This document shows positions 1 through 11,870 of a stretch of DNA of 64,000 nucleotides, piece after piece (the first letter of the stretch is position 1; each line of letters opens with the position of its first letter). Under the pieces are notes generated by a model that worked only from the letters and a program-made list of their open reading frames with translations, searched no databases and had not been told where the DNA came from. Source of the DNA: Uranotaenia lowii (Eukaryota; Arthropoda; Insecta; Diptera; Culicidae); NCBI RefSeq assembly GCF_029784155.1, contig NC_073692.1, positions 373,182,813-373,246,812 on the forward strand. Reading direction: 5' to 3'. The position numbers were made by a program, and so were the translations under genes.

Positions 1-779
1 CAAATTACAAATGGTTGAAGTTGTTGTAAATTTATAACTTTAATTATGATGTTGATATGCTTCGGTGACTTTTTACGATTTTTAAACTATTTTGATACGA
101 TCTTACTATTTTTCAGAGGCTATCTAAACTTCTCAATATTAAAACTAGAGTCCGCTTGAATGCTCCTCATACCAATGATTAGTAGTCACCAAAACCCAAC
201 ATTAGAAAAATGTGTGATGGAATTTACAGATATACCGTCCCAAGTAACACAGATTCAGCCAACTAGCATTTCGATGTTTTATTATGGTTTTATTATGGCT
301 TTTTTTGTGCAGCTCGTTTTATGAAGGTTTTATTATGGTCATGCAAAATGCTTATATTCTTGAATCGATCATCTGTTTACAGATAGTTTTGAAAACTCTC
401 ATAAATCTTCCATTAAACATACTGTTTTAGTTATTTAGAAAGAGTTAGGAATGCTACGTTTAAACTATAATAAAACACAAACTTAGAAGTTTGCTCCAAG
501 CTTTTTTTTGCATGTTCTATAATAGCACTCAGTGCCTGATTATTAAACCGCCATAAAACTTAGTGACAGTTCTCGATCAAGACGTCAAAACAGGACACGC
601 TCAGATTAGGTAGCACATATTTGAATATGAATTCCCATTTTTACACATTTTTGATAAGTTCTGTGTGTTGATTTTGAGTTGAAATAATAAAAAATTATAA
701 AAATCCATGAAAACTTCGAATTACCGGAAGTGGAATGAAACTCTACAATATGAGTATTGAGTGAAAGGGTTCAAATAGG

Positions 780-1500
780 AGGAACAAAATTTGTTGCTTG
801 ACGCCATCATTAATACAAGATGGCGGCTTCCGCTTTTATTTTCAAAGTTGTAAATAGCTGAAAATATCATGAAACCTTTTTAATATTGTTATTCGGAGAA
901 AGTAATAAACGAGTAGAAGTCGAATTTCGTTGTCCGTCGCCATCTTAAATTCCAAGATGGCGGCTACCACTCAACTTGAAAATACTGTATATGACTGGAA
1001 ATTGCATAAAACCCTTACAATATGGGTATAAGTTGAAAGAGATCAACCGGTAGAAGTCAAATTTCGTTGTCTGACGCCATCTTAAAATCCAAGATGGCGG
1101 CTTCCGCTGCACTTTAAAATGTAGAAAATGACTAAAAATGATATGAAACCCAAACAATATTGGTATTGGGTAAAAGGGCTATACGAGTAGAAGTCGAATT
1201 TCGCTATCTGACGCCATCTTGAAATCCAAGATGGCGGCTTACGATAAACTTTTAAAATGCTATAAATCATTGAATATCGCATGAAACCTTCAAAATATGG
1301 ATATTTTTGAATTGGGATAAGCTATAAGAAGTTAATTTTTGCTTTTTGGCGCTATATTGAAATCCAAGATGGTGGCTTCAGCAGAACTCAAAAATACTGT
1401 AAATGAATGAAAAAGGTATGAAACCCCCAAAATATATTGTATTCGATAATAAGGCTAAACGATAGAAGTCGAATATCTTATTTCGCGTTTCTCTGAAATG
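780..1500 (+). repeat. Tandem array A of ~137-bp units
   Basis: About five units are seen. The motif AAGATGGCGGC starts at 817, 954, 1091 and 1228, spaced exactly 137 bp, with a variant AAGATGGTGGC at 1366. Each unit contains a 9-bp-arm hairpin of the form GCCATCTTG-spacer-CAAGATGGC, then a stretch running through ATGAAACC, a (A)ATATTGG-like segment and an ACGAGTAGAAGTCGAATTTCG-like segment. The short ORFs here are in-frame readings of the repeat and are not genes. Confidence 0.85.
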
Positions 1501-1525
1501 CTTTAAGTGTTGCCCTTTCACCCAA

Positions 1526-2520
1526 TACCCCAATTCAAGATGGCGTTTGATAGCAAACTTCGACTTCTACTCGTTTGGCCCTTTAACCCAATACCCATAT
1601 TGTAGGAGCTTCATGCTATTTTTAGTAATTAACAACATTTTCAAATTCAGTGGAAGCCGCCATCTTGGATCTCGAAATGCACTTGATTGCGAAATTTTAC
1701 TTTTCTAGTTAAGCCCTTTAGCCAATACCCATATTGTAGGGGTTTCATGCAATTTTTAGTTAATCCTGCATTTTAAGGTTCAGCGAAAGTCACCATCTTG
1801 GATTTCAAGATGGCGTCTGATAGAGAAATTCCTCTTAAACTGGTTAATCCATTTTAGCCAATGACCATATTGTGGGAATTTCAAGTGACTTTCAGTGATT
1901 TCAATCATTTTAATGTTCAGTGGAAGCCGCCATCTTGGATTTCAAGATGACGCCTGATATCGAAATTTGTATTCTACTCGTTGATCCTTTTCAATTTATA
2001 TCCATATTGTGGGAGTTTCATGTGATTTTCAGTGATTAACAGCATTTTAAAGTTCAGTGGAAGCCGCCATCTTGGATTTCAAGATGACGTCCGATTGCAA
2101 AATACGACTTCTAGTTTAGCCCTTTCTCCAAATACCAATATTGTGGGTCTTTCATGCGATTTCCAGTGATTACCAGCATTTCAAAGTTTATCGGAACCCA
2201 CCATCTTGGATTTCAAGATGGCGTCGGAAAGAAAAAAATCGACTTCTTCTAGTTTAGCCCGTTCACCTAATACCCGTATAGAGGTGGTTTAATGCGACTT
2301 TTTGTCATTTACAGCATTAAAAGATGAGCGGATGCCGCCATCTTGAATTTCAAGATGGCGTCTCAAAGCGAAATTCGACTTCTACTCGTTGAGCCCTTTC
2401 ACTCAATACCCATATTGTTGGGGTTTCATGCGATTTAAAGTCATTTACAACATTTTAAAGTTCAGCAGAATCCGCCATCTTGGATTTCAAGATGGCGTCA
2501 GACAACGAAATTTGACTTCA
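1526..2520 (-). repeat. Tandem array B, inverted copy of the ~137-bp unit
   Basis: This is the same unit as array A in the opposite orientation, about seven copies. GCCGCCATCTT or a close variant starts at 1656, 1789, 1926, 2063, 2197, 2334 and 2471, giving spacings of 133, 137, 137, 134, 137 and 137 bp. The units read GACTTCTACTCGTT, then CCCAATACCCATATTG, then TTTCATGCGATTTT, then the hairpin motif. Together A and B form a mirror-image array centred near 1510. Confidence 0.85.
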
Positions 2521-3299
2521 ACTCATGATTTATTCCACGGGTCATTCACAACCAATCCCTATAAGTCTGTCCTCATTTACTGTACTAATGATTAACAACT
2601 CAGAAATGAGGAACTCATCCTAAGCGTGTAATTGGTTGGCTTGCGAGAGAAACGTCAAATCGTAGCTTTTTTTGGGGTCATCATTAAACCATAATAAAAC
2701 TATGAATTGACTCACGCCATGTTGGTTGCAAAATCGAAGGGCACAAAATGACGCCATGTTGATGGATTCACAATGCAAGCATTGAAAAATATTTTTTCAG
2801 GCCTTTTTCCATGAATTCCATCATGATTGACCATCAGATTTGACGAGGCGCATTTATTTTAAGATACTATTTCATATACATTTTACCTAAAATCTTGACT
2901 GGCAGTAGAAAAGAAGCTCAATATATGGTTAAAACATTGGATTTTTAGCTATTAATTTTACCAAATCATATCTGAATAATGCAATCATCATTCATCAACC
3001 ATTATGGTTGCTGGAAAAAATAAAAAATAAACTCCGAGAACTGACAGAACCGAAAAAAACAAAAAATTCTAACATGTTTTATAATAGCTTTTTAAAAGCT
3101 TTGGTGACCAACATTTATGACCAACAATTATATGTCTTGATGACGTTTCTAGGGTAGGGCCAAATAGCCTGATTTTGGCTTTATTAGAGTCCAGGTGATG
3201 TTATAGAATGCGCTTTAGCTTTTTATGAAGATTAATGCGATAGTCCAAACGATATTTTGCTGACCATAATAAAGCTAAAATTGTTACTTGGGGTGTCAA

Positions 3300-4704
3300 A
3301 TACCGTTCAATTTTAATTATTTAAAAATTGTAATTGTAATTGTTGTTTTAATACAGTGACGGTAACCTTTTTCGTAAAATTATATGAGGCCCGCAGAGCC
3401 AAAGGGGTACATGATCGATTTTGAGTAAATAATGTCAAACGATTCTCCATGTTGATTTTTTTAGATTTTCAAAACTATATTCGCATTCTTTTACGTTCGA
3501 AAGAAAATTGCAAATGTTCGAAAAATGTTTGGAAAATTGCCAAACACAACAACTTAAAAGCGTGTTTTCTCGAAATAAGTTTTAAAACACTTTCACCCCT
3601 TTGGCTTATATCACTTAAAGCGATTTTCATATCTTTGCTTTGAATTTAGTTAGAGTAGATTGAGATATATTTTTCCAAATGATATACGCAGACCAAGAAA
3701 ATCGATCAATTCTTAGAACCATGCTTGGCATCGCTCCTCAGATTTGCCCGTTCAGAGTAAGAGCGTGTATTTTTTCGCTGTGCTCTTCCCAAACGGAGAA
3801 TCTTTAAAAAATGCTCAGTTACCTCCAGAGCGACCAAGCGTCCACCCAAGTGTGGGCAAGAGAAGCAAGCAAACTGATGAAGTGCGTTCTCGGTGCAGAT
3901 AAATTCGTTCGCACTCGGGCGAAAGAGATGCTTTACAGAAAACTCGGTTTGTCTTCATCGGTTGCGTCTGGATCGATGTTTCGAAGTGCGTCGGAATTTA
4001 CAATGCAGAACATAAATCTAACGGAACTAAATTAATAACGCCAAAGGTAGTTAAGATAGAATGTTGGTGTCTTCGACAATATTGCTCTGTATAATAAAGC
4101 GCATATTTTGATATGAAATATAAAGTTTACAGGTCCACCAATAGCAAGATATAAATCATAACTTTCTTATTTAGCATTTTAGAGCTTAAGTTTTTTCTAC
4201 AAAGTTATTTATCTCAATAAAACACACAACTTTGCTTAACATGTCAAAGTTCTACAATCTTAATCCAAGGAGATACGGTTAAATTAAAAAAAAACTTTAC
4301 AAAAAGTTATTGTTATTATCGCGTTATTTTTTAATCTCTCCACTTTAAATTTTATATCAAAATATCTGAATTAACAACTTTGCCCAAAACACCTATCTGG
4401 TCATTCCTGAGCGAGTTCCTCTAGATTGATGTTCTGCACCAGGACCAATGATTAGCTACGAAAGCTTTCTTCGGTCAAAAAATATCAAAAGCATAGCGGT
4501 AAAGGAAGGTAAATCCTGAATTTTACGATTTGTGAAAGTTTTGCAGTTTTATTACTATAATTTGCCCCAGATCTCTGCGTAATTTTCACGGTTTGTTTAA
4601 TAGACAAAGATTTTTGGATAATTTTAGTAAATGTTACTTTGCGAATTGCTGCTTTTGTAAATTAATGCTACCCACGTACGATATTTAAAGTACATAAACC
4701 TAAG
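3300..4704. other. Mostly unique AT-rich DNA; short inverted repeat and one doubtful ORF
   Basis: A perfect 12-bp inverted repeat, AGCCAAAGGGGT at 3397-3408 and its complement at 3595-3606, flanks about 190 bp and may mark a small MITE. The stretch 3811-4035 (+) is open for 74 codons with more balanced composition than its surroundings. It shows no domain I recognise and no splice signals I trust, so I do not call a gene. The rest has no visible feature. Confidence 0.5.
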
Positions 4705-5085
4705 TGTACAGCAATTTGCGGATGCCCGGATATTGTGAAAAAACTACTTGGATTTTGCCCAATTTTATCCACATTATTTGGAAAATGAAATGAGAAAATC
4801 GAATTCAGTTTAAAATTGTTTGTCGAAAATAGGATTTGTGAAAGTTTGTTTCATCAAAAATCAAACCAAAACTTTCCTTCGTAAGCTTCAAACATAAATT
4901 TAACACTGCTGATTTGTTGCGACAAAAAATGTAAGTCGTTTTTCTTCACTAGATAAATGTCTGGAATTTCCTCAGATTTGGCCGGATATTGCTCGGTTTT
5001 TGGAATGGAAAATTTCAGATTATTTACCCGGTTTTCAATATGTTTTTCAAATAATTTGCCAGGAATTGCTCGGCCCGGCTACGTA
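4705..5085 (+). repeat. Degenerate copy of the TGCCCGG-rich MITE family
   Basis: It contains GGATGCCCGGATATTGTG near 4720, a long AT-rich middle, and GCCAGGAATTGCTCGGCCCGGCTACGTA near its right end, in the same order as the intact element at 57089-57590. The terminal repeats are decayed and no target duplication is visible. It is an old copy of that family. Confidence 0.6.
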
Positions 5086-7475
5086 CAAAAATATTTTATA
5101 CATAAACCTACATTGGACCTCTTCGACTGATGCACTGTTCCGCACTGCATAGCGGCTTTTTTTTTAAAGAAAACATTCCTGCATTGAAATCTTTCTGGCT
5201 TGATACACTGAGCGACACAGCAGCGTCGCTAGAGCACAATTTCCTAGCCAGCTCCTTCTCTTTTCTTTAGAGCGAGCGACGTCCACCCGACCGTCAGAGC
5301 AACCGCAATCGGGCGCACTCGGCAAAAAGATAAGTGAACGTTGATCGGCTGAGCAGTGCACTCGGAAACCGAAATGATAAAAGTGTAATTCGTTCTCTGC
5401 TCTGTTCTGTTTGCGAGGTGTGGGACAAGCAAGTTAGAACAATGCTTTTCCAAAATGAGCTTCGCGGGCCATGGTTTGGCCACCCATGTTCTTAAGTTTA
5501 AACCGATTATCCTTAATATGCTAGGTATTTCATCTCCCGATTAACCATCGAAAAACAAGAACATGGATTGGAGTGGTGCTCTTCTCATGTATCACAAAAA
5601 CAAGGAAGATTATTTATTGTCGCTCATTGGACGAGCATTTCCGGTCGATCAGCAACAGACGCACGGATGAATGATGACCTTAGGATAGAGGCACCTTTCT
5701 TCAGCACCCACCCACTCCCATTGATCATACATATTGTATAAACTACAAGATGTGGGGGAGATACACTCATATCGGTGGCCACCATTCATCATCACATGCA
5801 CTCTTCACTTCACCCGCATCATCAGCATCATCCTCATGGGAGCAACAAGTCCGCAGGAAAAGAAAAATGCTCTGTGGTGGCATCGTCAATACTCATACTT
5901 ACTCACAGATCCATATATACAGCAGGTGGTTAAAAGTTGCTGATCTATCAATAGAATTGGAAGCTGCTTGCCCCTAACTAGATTGATAACTTTTATCAAA
6001 AGAGGGTGGGGAAATCGATTTATCAATTCGAAAGTTCCCCTCGAATTGTGGGAAATGTACAGTTCGTTTAAATAAGAAGATAAATCTTCCGAATGGGATT
6101 TATAAACTTCCGAATAGCGATGAAAGTTTTAAAAATTGTGGAGGCCAGTCAACATGAGCTCATTGTGGAGTTCTAGAATTTGTTTTGGTTTTGAACATCA
6201 ACAGGACCTGGTTGATACAAATATTAAATGTGAAGATTTGTACATTGATACTGGTTACAAGAAGCTAGTCAAGCTAGTCCTTTAGCAATAAAAATGTGTT
6301 GAAAATAATTTCTAAAACAAGCCCATCGGTCACCGATGCACTCAAGCAATAAATTTAATTACACATTCCGGTTACACTGAATGGATACCACCCACAATCC
6401 TCTGGCACCGCAACAATCGAGGGACTGAACCGGGGGCAAATAGGAAAAACAAACAAATAATCACTCTTAATGCAGCCCGGGCCAGGTATAAGCCAGTCCA
6501 CACAATGATGACGACGACACCCAGAAGTGTATATTTATTGATTCACCTCCGCTGATAAATGGAATTTTCCAACCCACTCGTCGTCGTCGTCGGTCGTCGT
6601 TGTCAAGCTGGCTGTTATCAATGACTGGCAGGCGCTTTCCACCAGGCAGCGATATTGAATAATGGCGATCTGATAGCGATGACGGCGACGGGAAAAATTG
6701 CACCAAAAGAGGGCTGGGCTCGAGATATGAACCTACTCGCCCAGCTACAACCTAGAGTTCATTCCATCACTCAACCAATCAATTTGTGGAGGGGGGAGAT
6801 TTTGAAGGGTTTGTGTGTGGGGGTTGGTCTCTGAGATCGGAAAGAAAATATAAACAACCGCCTCCTGCCTGTTGCATGATGGATGAGCTTGAGCTACGTT
6901 TCACAAGGAGCTTATCGATAGGTTTCTCGGTCTTTAGAGAAGAAACTTGTTTGAAAGCTTTCAAGAAAATTTCAACTTTTAATTTTACGCATTTAATTTC
7001 GAGTATCAAAGTATTTGTTACTTGATTGTGTTAAGACGGGAAACCAATTGATTGATATTTTAATATTTAGAGGAATATTGTTTGAAAAAATAAATCCTTA
7101 TTCATATTGTTCTAACAAACAACTTGATTATCGTTAGAAAATTTTCACGATGAATCTGAAAGTCGAAATTTGATAAATTTCTTGAAAAGAAGTCGTTTCA
7201 AGAGATTTCATGTTAAGAAAGGTCTGTGGAGTTTTAAATAAGTTGATTGGGTCTCTCTATCACACATTATTTGGATAGAAAAAGGACAACTTAAATTTTT
7301 GAAATACTGTTGAAGAACGATGAATGGCAACCGAAAGTGCCAAAATACCAAACCTTGATCATTAGACTGAACCATTTTTTTTAAATTTATTTAACCTCAA
7401 AAATCTCTCAAACTCAATTATTCGGCTGGCAAACGGTGGATAATGTGCAATACGAGGCCCTATAGTGGTCATATC
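5086..7475. other. Unique, less AT-rich intergenic or regulatory-like DNA
   Basis: This stretch is more GC-balanced than most of the window (notably 5110-5480 and 6460-6760) and carries short triplet-like runs, for example CGTCGTCGTCGTCGG near 6580 and CATCATCAGCATCATCC near 5817. It could hold a promoter, 5' UTR or enhancer of a gene outside the window. I see no ORF with recognisable homology. The many 60-80 codon ORFs overlap on both strands and look random. Confidence 0.4.
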
Positions 7476-9212
7476 ACCTCTTATTCACAACTACAGCATG
7501 GGTTTTAAAACTAGACCTAAATCGTTTTGGCAGTACATCAAGGATCAACGGAAAGAAGGCTTATCGTCCTGCCTTTTTTGGAAGACAATGCGGCTACTTC
7601 GGATCGTGATATTTGTTACCTCTTCGCTGACAAATTCCGTAGTACTTTCGATTGGTTCTATATCTACGGACCAGTTGACTATTGCGACTTGTAACGTGTC
7701 ACGTCGGAGTACCTCCTTTCATCACATTGTAATTGATGACGATACCATCTTGAGGGCGACTGCTAAGCTGAAATTCAGTCTTTCTGCAGCTCCGGATGGC
7801 ATACCAGCTACTTTCCTGAAATGATATATATATATATATCACATATGCTGACTGCTATAAAACGAATCCTCCAAGCATCGCTCACGGAATCCACGTTCCC
7901 TTCCATTTGGAAAAAGGTTTACATGTTTCCGGTCTACATAAAAAGTGACAGGAAGAATGTTAACAATTATCACGGTATTTCTTCCCTATGTGTGATCCAT
8001 TTTTCTCGTATAAGAAATTTTGTTTTTCAAACGATCAACATGGATTGATGCCTAAGCGCTCTACGACAACAAACCTGTTGACGTTCACATCGTCCGTGCA
8101 AGACAGCTATGCCAGAGATTCTCAAACCGACGTATCCGCGGCTTTTGACAAGGTATACCATGAAATAGCCAGAGCCAAACTAGATCGAAACGGTATATGC
8201 GGCTCTTTACTGGAATGGTTCCATAGCTATCTGGTAGGACGGGAACTTATTGTACGAACACGTAAATCATTTTCCAATCAATTCCCTGCCTCTTCTGGAG
8301 TACCTCAAGGGAGCCACTTAGGACCCATAATTTTCATGATCTACTTCAACGACGTGCTGATGCTTCTCGATAGACCAAAACTGGCGTATGCTGACGATTA
8401 AGAATTGTTTCAACCCATCAACAGCCCCGAAGATGTCAACGTCTTGCAGAGCCAGTTTAACAATTTCGCCGCCTGGTGTGATGTCAGTTGCCTTCCCTTG
8501 AATCGCAGCAAATGCACGGTAATTTAGTTTTCCACAAGCGGCTCCCACTATCGGCTGATTATTTTCTTGGACATGAGTTGCACGACTTGAGCATGTGAAA
8601 GACCTTGGTGTGATTCTGAACAAACGGTTGGATTTCAAAATCCACACAATTTACATCGTAGATAAAGCTTCCAGATGACTGGGTCTTTCATTCCGCATGA
8701 CAAAAGACTTTAAGGATATTTATTGTCTCAAGAGTCTTTACTGCAGCTTGGTTCGATTGTCCCTCGAATATGCCTCGGCTGTATGGTGCCCCTACTACCA
8801 AAATGGCTCGGAGCGTATCGAGGCCATCCAGAGGCGTTTTTTGCGTTTCGTCCTCCGGAACCTGAACTGGCAAGACTCTTTCCGACTTCCCAGCTACGAA
8901 AACCGCTGCCGCATTATCAAAATTGACACGCTGCAAGCCCGTCGGACCACAACACAGGCCTCTATTGTCGCCGATCTGTTTTCGTCCGACTACCCCGCAC
9001 TGTTAGAAGCACTCCAACTCAGCGTACGATCTCGAGGCTTGAGGAATCGTGATCTTCAGCTCTTTGCTCCTCTCCGACAGAACAACTACGGAGCTAATAC
9101 AACGCTGATTGGTGCAATAAAGACATTTAACCGCTTCTCCGATCATTTTGATTTTGACGTTTCGAGGGAATTATTCCGAAGAAGAATCCTTAGTGATTCA
9201 AGTATAGTTTAG
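7476..9212 (+). pseudogene. LINE reverse transcriptase ORF2 (decayed)
   Basis: Pieces in three frames read as one RT. First comes an N-terminal FWQYIKDQRKEG region followed by SAAPDGIPATFLK (7465-7824). Then a thumb/finger segment gives SLTESTFPSIWKK and NNYHGISSL (7821-8000). Next come the palm motifs DVSAAFDKVYH, SSGVPQGSHLGPIIFMIYFND and the catalytic AYADD (7988-8400). A stop codon directly follows YADD where Leu normally stands. A further shifted block reads VKDLGVILNKRLDFKIH near 8600. The open C-terminal block 8697-9212 contains LEYASAVWCPYY and RIEAIQRRFLRFVLR, typical of Jockey/CR1-group LINEs. A TA-rich microsatellite (7823-7838) interrupts the frame after the first block. The exact clade needs a database comparison. 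Confidence 0.85.
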
Positions 9213-9310
9213 GGTAAATTCCGTGTAATAGTAGTTTGTCTTTAACTTTTAACCTATCATTCGCTATCACCTAGGTGATCTGTTGATGAACAATTAACAA
9301 ACAAACAAAC
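7476..9310 (+). mobile_element. 5'-truncated Jockey/CR1-type non-LTR retrotransposon
   Basis: A LINE remnant of about 1.8 kb holds most of the reverse transcriptase and the C-terminal region but no endonuclease. It ends in an A-rich AACAAACAAACAAAC tract near 9295-9310, as expected for a LINE 3' end. An RTE-type element begins immediately after it in the same orientation. Several stops and frame changes show it is dead. Confidence 0.85.
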
Positions 9311-9381
9311 TCCTATCTCAACCTCCCCGTGGTACCGGCTGGGATGCGAGTAACCCAATCCCCGAAGGATGCTTTGGTCGC

Positions 9382-10330
9382 ATGCAGACTGAGAAGGTGG
9401 CCGCACGCGTCTGTTCCTCAGTTCAGAGGCGGCCGATTGAAAGAAATGTTACGGAATCCGAAAGAAATGACCGACCTGGAACTTTGGCAACGACTTTCAG
9501 TATAAAAACACGAACACGAATTGGAACTTGGAACATTTTAACCCTTGCCCAAAAAGGCAAGCTGGCTCAATTTGCTAAAGAAGCTAGTCGCCTCAAGATT
9601 GAAATTCTGGGACTGAGCGAAGTCCGTTGGCCTAACACTGGAAAACACAAAACACAGTCCGGGCAAGTCCTGCTTTACTCTGGCATACGAGGAGAACACG
9701 CTACTCGGGAATAAAGAGTTGGTTTCTTATTAAGCCAGCAGGCCCATGCAGCCTTCATTAGATGGTAATCGATAAACGAAAAAACAATCGTAGCCAGATT
9801 TAGAACACGGGTTAGAAACCTTACAATGGTCCAGTGTTATGCGCCAACTGACGTTGCCGATTTGCAGGAGAAAGAGCAGTTTTACAGTCAATTGAACAGC
9901 GTGGTTGAGAGAATTCCGAAGAGTGACATTCAAATCCACTTAGGCGACTTCAACGCAAAGATTGGCTCCGATAATCAGGACTTTGAGCGCATCATGGGGC
10001 GCCATGGCCTAGGACAGATGAGCGAGCGGAGAGCTGTTTGTAGAATTTTGTGGCAACAACAACATGGTGATCGGTGGATCGCTCTTCCCCCATCGACCAG
10101 CACATAAGGTCACTTGGGTATCCCGAGATGGCCGAACAGAAAATCAAATTGACCACATCTGCATCAGCCAAAAATGGAGAAGGAGCCTTCTTGATGTCCG
10201 CAACAAACGAAGCGCAGACATTGCATCTGACCATCACTTCGTCCTTGGTGAGATACAACTGAGAGTCGCGCGTGTCCAGCGCCGAGAGGAGAAAGTCGAA
10301 TGTCGATACGACGTCCGCCGGTTAGAGAAT
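9382..10330 (+). pseudogene. RTE endonuclease domain (broken)
   Basis: The first block (9382-9714) gives TRIGTWNILTLAQKGK and EILGLSEVRWP, the N-terminal EEP/APE-type endonuclease motifs including the catalytic Glu. After a stop and a frame change, 9826-10107 gives MVQCYAPTDVAD and HLGDFNAKIGSDN, the conserved GDFNA motif. After another frame change, 10064-10320 gives RTENQIDHICISQKW and ASDHHFVLGEI, the terminal IDHI and SDH motifs. All the catalytic motifs of the domain are therefore traceable, but no single frame encodes them. Confidence 0.85.
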
Positions 10331-10433
10331 CCAGAGGTGAAAGGGCTTACGTTATCCCGAGCCTCGGAACTGCCGACCGACGGAATCTCGGTAAAGTTTG
10401 TGGAAGAAGAAGTGAATGGATGTCGGATGAAAC

Positions 10434-11850
10434 TTGGAGGATGGTCTGTTGGAATCCATTAAAGCATCTGGGATCGATTTCATCCCTGCTAAAATGCTGA
10501 AAGCCGACCCTGCCTTGTCAGCACAAATGTTGCACCGTCTTTTCGCTGACATTTGGGATACTGCAACATTCTCGGCCGAATGGATACAGGGTATCCTTGT
10601 AAAGGTCCCGAAGAAAGGAGACCTGACCGAGTGCGGTAACTGGCGTGGCATAACTTTGATCTGTACAACTCCCAAAGTACTCTGCAAAGTGATCCTGAAC
10701 AGGATCCAGGAGAAAATCGACGCTACACTCCGACGGCAACAAGCTTGATTCCGATTCGGACGATCATGTGTGGACCACATCACAACGCTACGAATCATAC
10801 TGGAACAAATCAACGAATTCCAGGATTCTCTTCTGCTGGTGTTCGTTGATTTCAAAAAGGCATTCGACCGACTTAACTAGGAAAACATCTGGGCTGCTCT
10901 TAGACGACGAGGGGTCCCAGAGAAACTAGTCCATCTCATCGAAGCACAATACGAGGAATTTTCGTGCAAGGTTTTGCACGATGGTGTCTTGTCCGAACCA
11001 ATCCCGGTAACTGCTGGAGTGAGACAAGGATGTATCTTATCACCGCTACTTTTTCTAATCGTAATGGATGAGATTCTGACTGGATCGAACGACTGTGCAC
11101 CGAACCGAGGATTGCCGTGGAATCCTTCATCAATGGAGCAGCTGACCCTTGACCTGACGACCTCTCAAAGTCAATGTCGGAAAGACCAAGTCGATGGAGA
11201 TCAACACAGAAAATCGTTCCAATTTTGTGGTAGTTGTACAACAGGTTGAGACAGTGGAGTGTTTCCAGTATCTTGGTAGCCAGATAACGCCTGATGGTGG
11301 TACCAAGAAAGACATCGAAACCCGGATCACAGAAGCCCGATTTGCATTTGCGAGTCTCCGGAACATCTAGCGCTCACGTCAGATATCTCTACGAACGAAA
11401 ATACGAATCCTCAACTCAAACGTCAAATCCGTATTGCTGTACGGGTGCGAAACTTGGTGCACATATGCGGTAACGACGCGAAAACTGCAAGTTTTTGTGA
11501 ATCGCTGCCTGCGGAATATCATCCGCGCTTGGTGGCCTGGCAACTGGATCTCGAATGAGGAACTACATCGCCGGTGTCATCAAAGGGCCCTAGAAATCGA
11601 GATTCGGGAACGTAAGTGGAGATGGATTGGGCACACGCTGCGAAAAGATGAAAACGAGATTTGCAGAGATGCGCTAGATTGGAATCCAAAAGGTCATCAA
11701 AGAAGAGGCAGACCCAGAAACCCGTGGCGACGAAGTCTAGCCGCTGAAATCAGACCTGTCAACGAGAATCTCTACTGGGACCAGGTGAAGACGCTGGCTC
11801 CGGATCCTCAACAGTGGAGGTCTTTTACGAAAACCGATTACAACGTTTAA
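10434..11850 (+). pseudogene. RTE reverse transcriptase and C-terminal region (broken)
   Basis: The RT begins with SGIDFIPAKMLKADP and continues to KGDLTECGNWRGITLI and KVILNRIQEKID (10434-10748). An in-frame stop follows RRQQA. The frame resumes with FRFGRSCVDHI and LLVFVDFKKAFDRLN, then another stop, then TAGVRQGCILSPLLFLIVMDEIL (to about 11090). The YADD-type catalytic box expected next is absent: the sequence passes, by an apparent deletion near 11120-11160, to KVNVGKTKSMEIN in another frame. The C-terminal part (11434-11850) is open and reads LLYGCETWCTY, RCLRNIIRAWWPGNWISNEEL and RKWRWIGHTLRKDEN, typical of RTE and related LINEs. The element cannot be active. Confidence 0.85.
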
Positions 11851-11870
11851 TCTACTTCCACCTGACGCCT

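Larger units (their letters stand above)
239..3299. mobile_element. Composite foldback (TIR) element
   Basis: The left end begins CCCAAGTAACA at 239 and the right side carries its reverse complement TGTTACTTGGG at 3282-3292. Both subterminal zones contain repeated CATAATAAA-type motifs in opposite orientation (about 280-345 on the left, 2685-2700 and 3262-3272 on the right). ATACCGT lies directly left of the element (232-238) and again at 3300-3306, a possible 7-bp target duplication; if so the right end is 3299 and the left terminus has lost about 7 bp. The interior is filled by two opposed tandem arrays, annotated separately. No transposase is visible, so it would be non-autonomous. The outer boundaries are moderately supported and the superfamily is unknown. 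Confidence 0.5.
9311..11870 (+). mobile_element. RTE-clade non-LTR retrotransposon, decayed
   Basis: This is a nearly full-length LINE of about 2.5 kb with an apurinic-type endonuclease followed by reverse transcriptase and a C-terminal tail, no separate ORF1, and a GC-richer composition than the flanks. These traits and the protein motifs fit the RTE clade, which includes JAM1-like elements of mosquitoes. It abuts the 3' tail of the upstream LINE. Either it inserted at that A-rich tail or the two were joined by a later event. Confidence 0.85.

Noticed and set aside
945..2595. Short ORFs with repeated SRWRQ/SGSRHLG-type peptides
   Set aside because: They come from the 137-bp tandem units and appear in both orientations with the arrays.
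5734..5977. Overlapping 69- and 75-codon ORFs with His/Ser-rich peptides
   Set aside because: Both derive from CAT/TCA-rich DNA in two frames, without splice or homology support.
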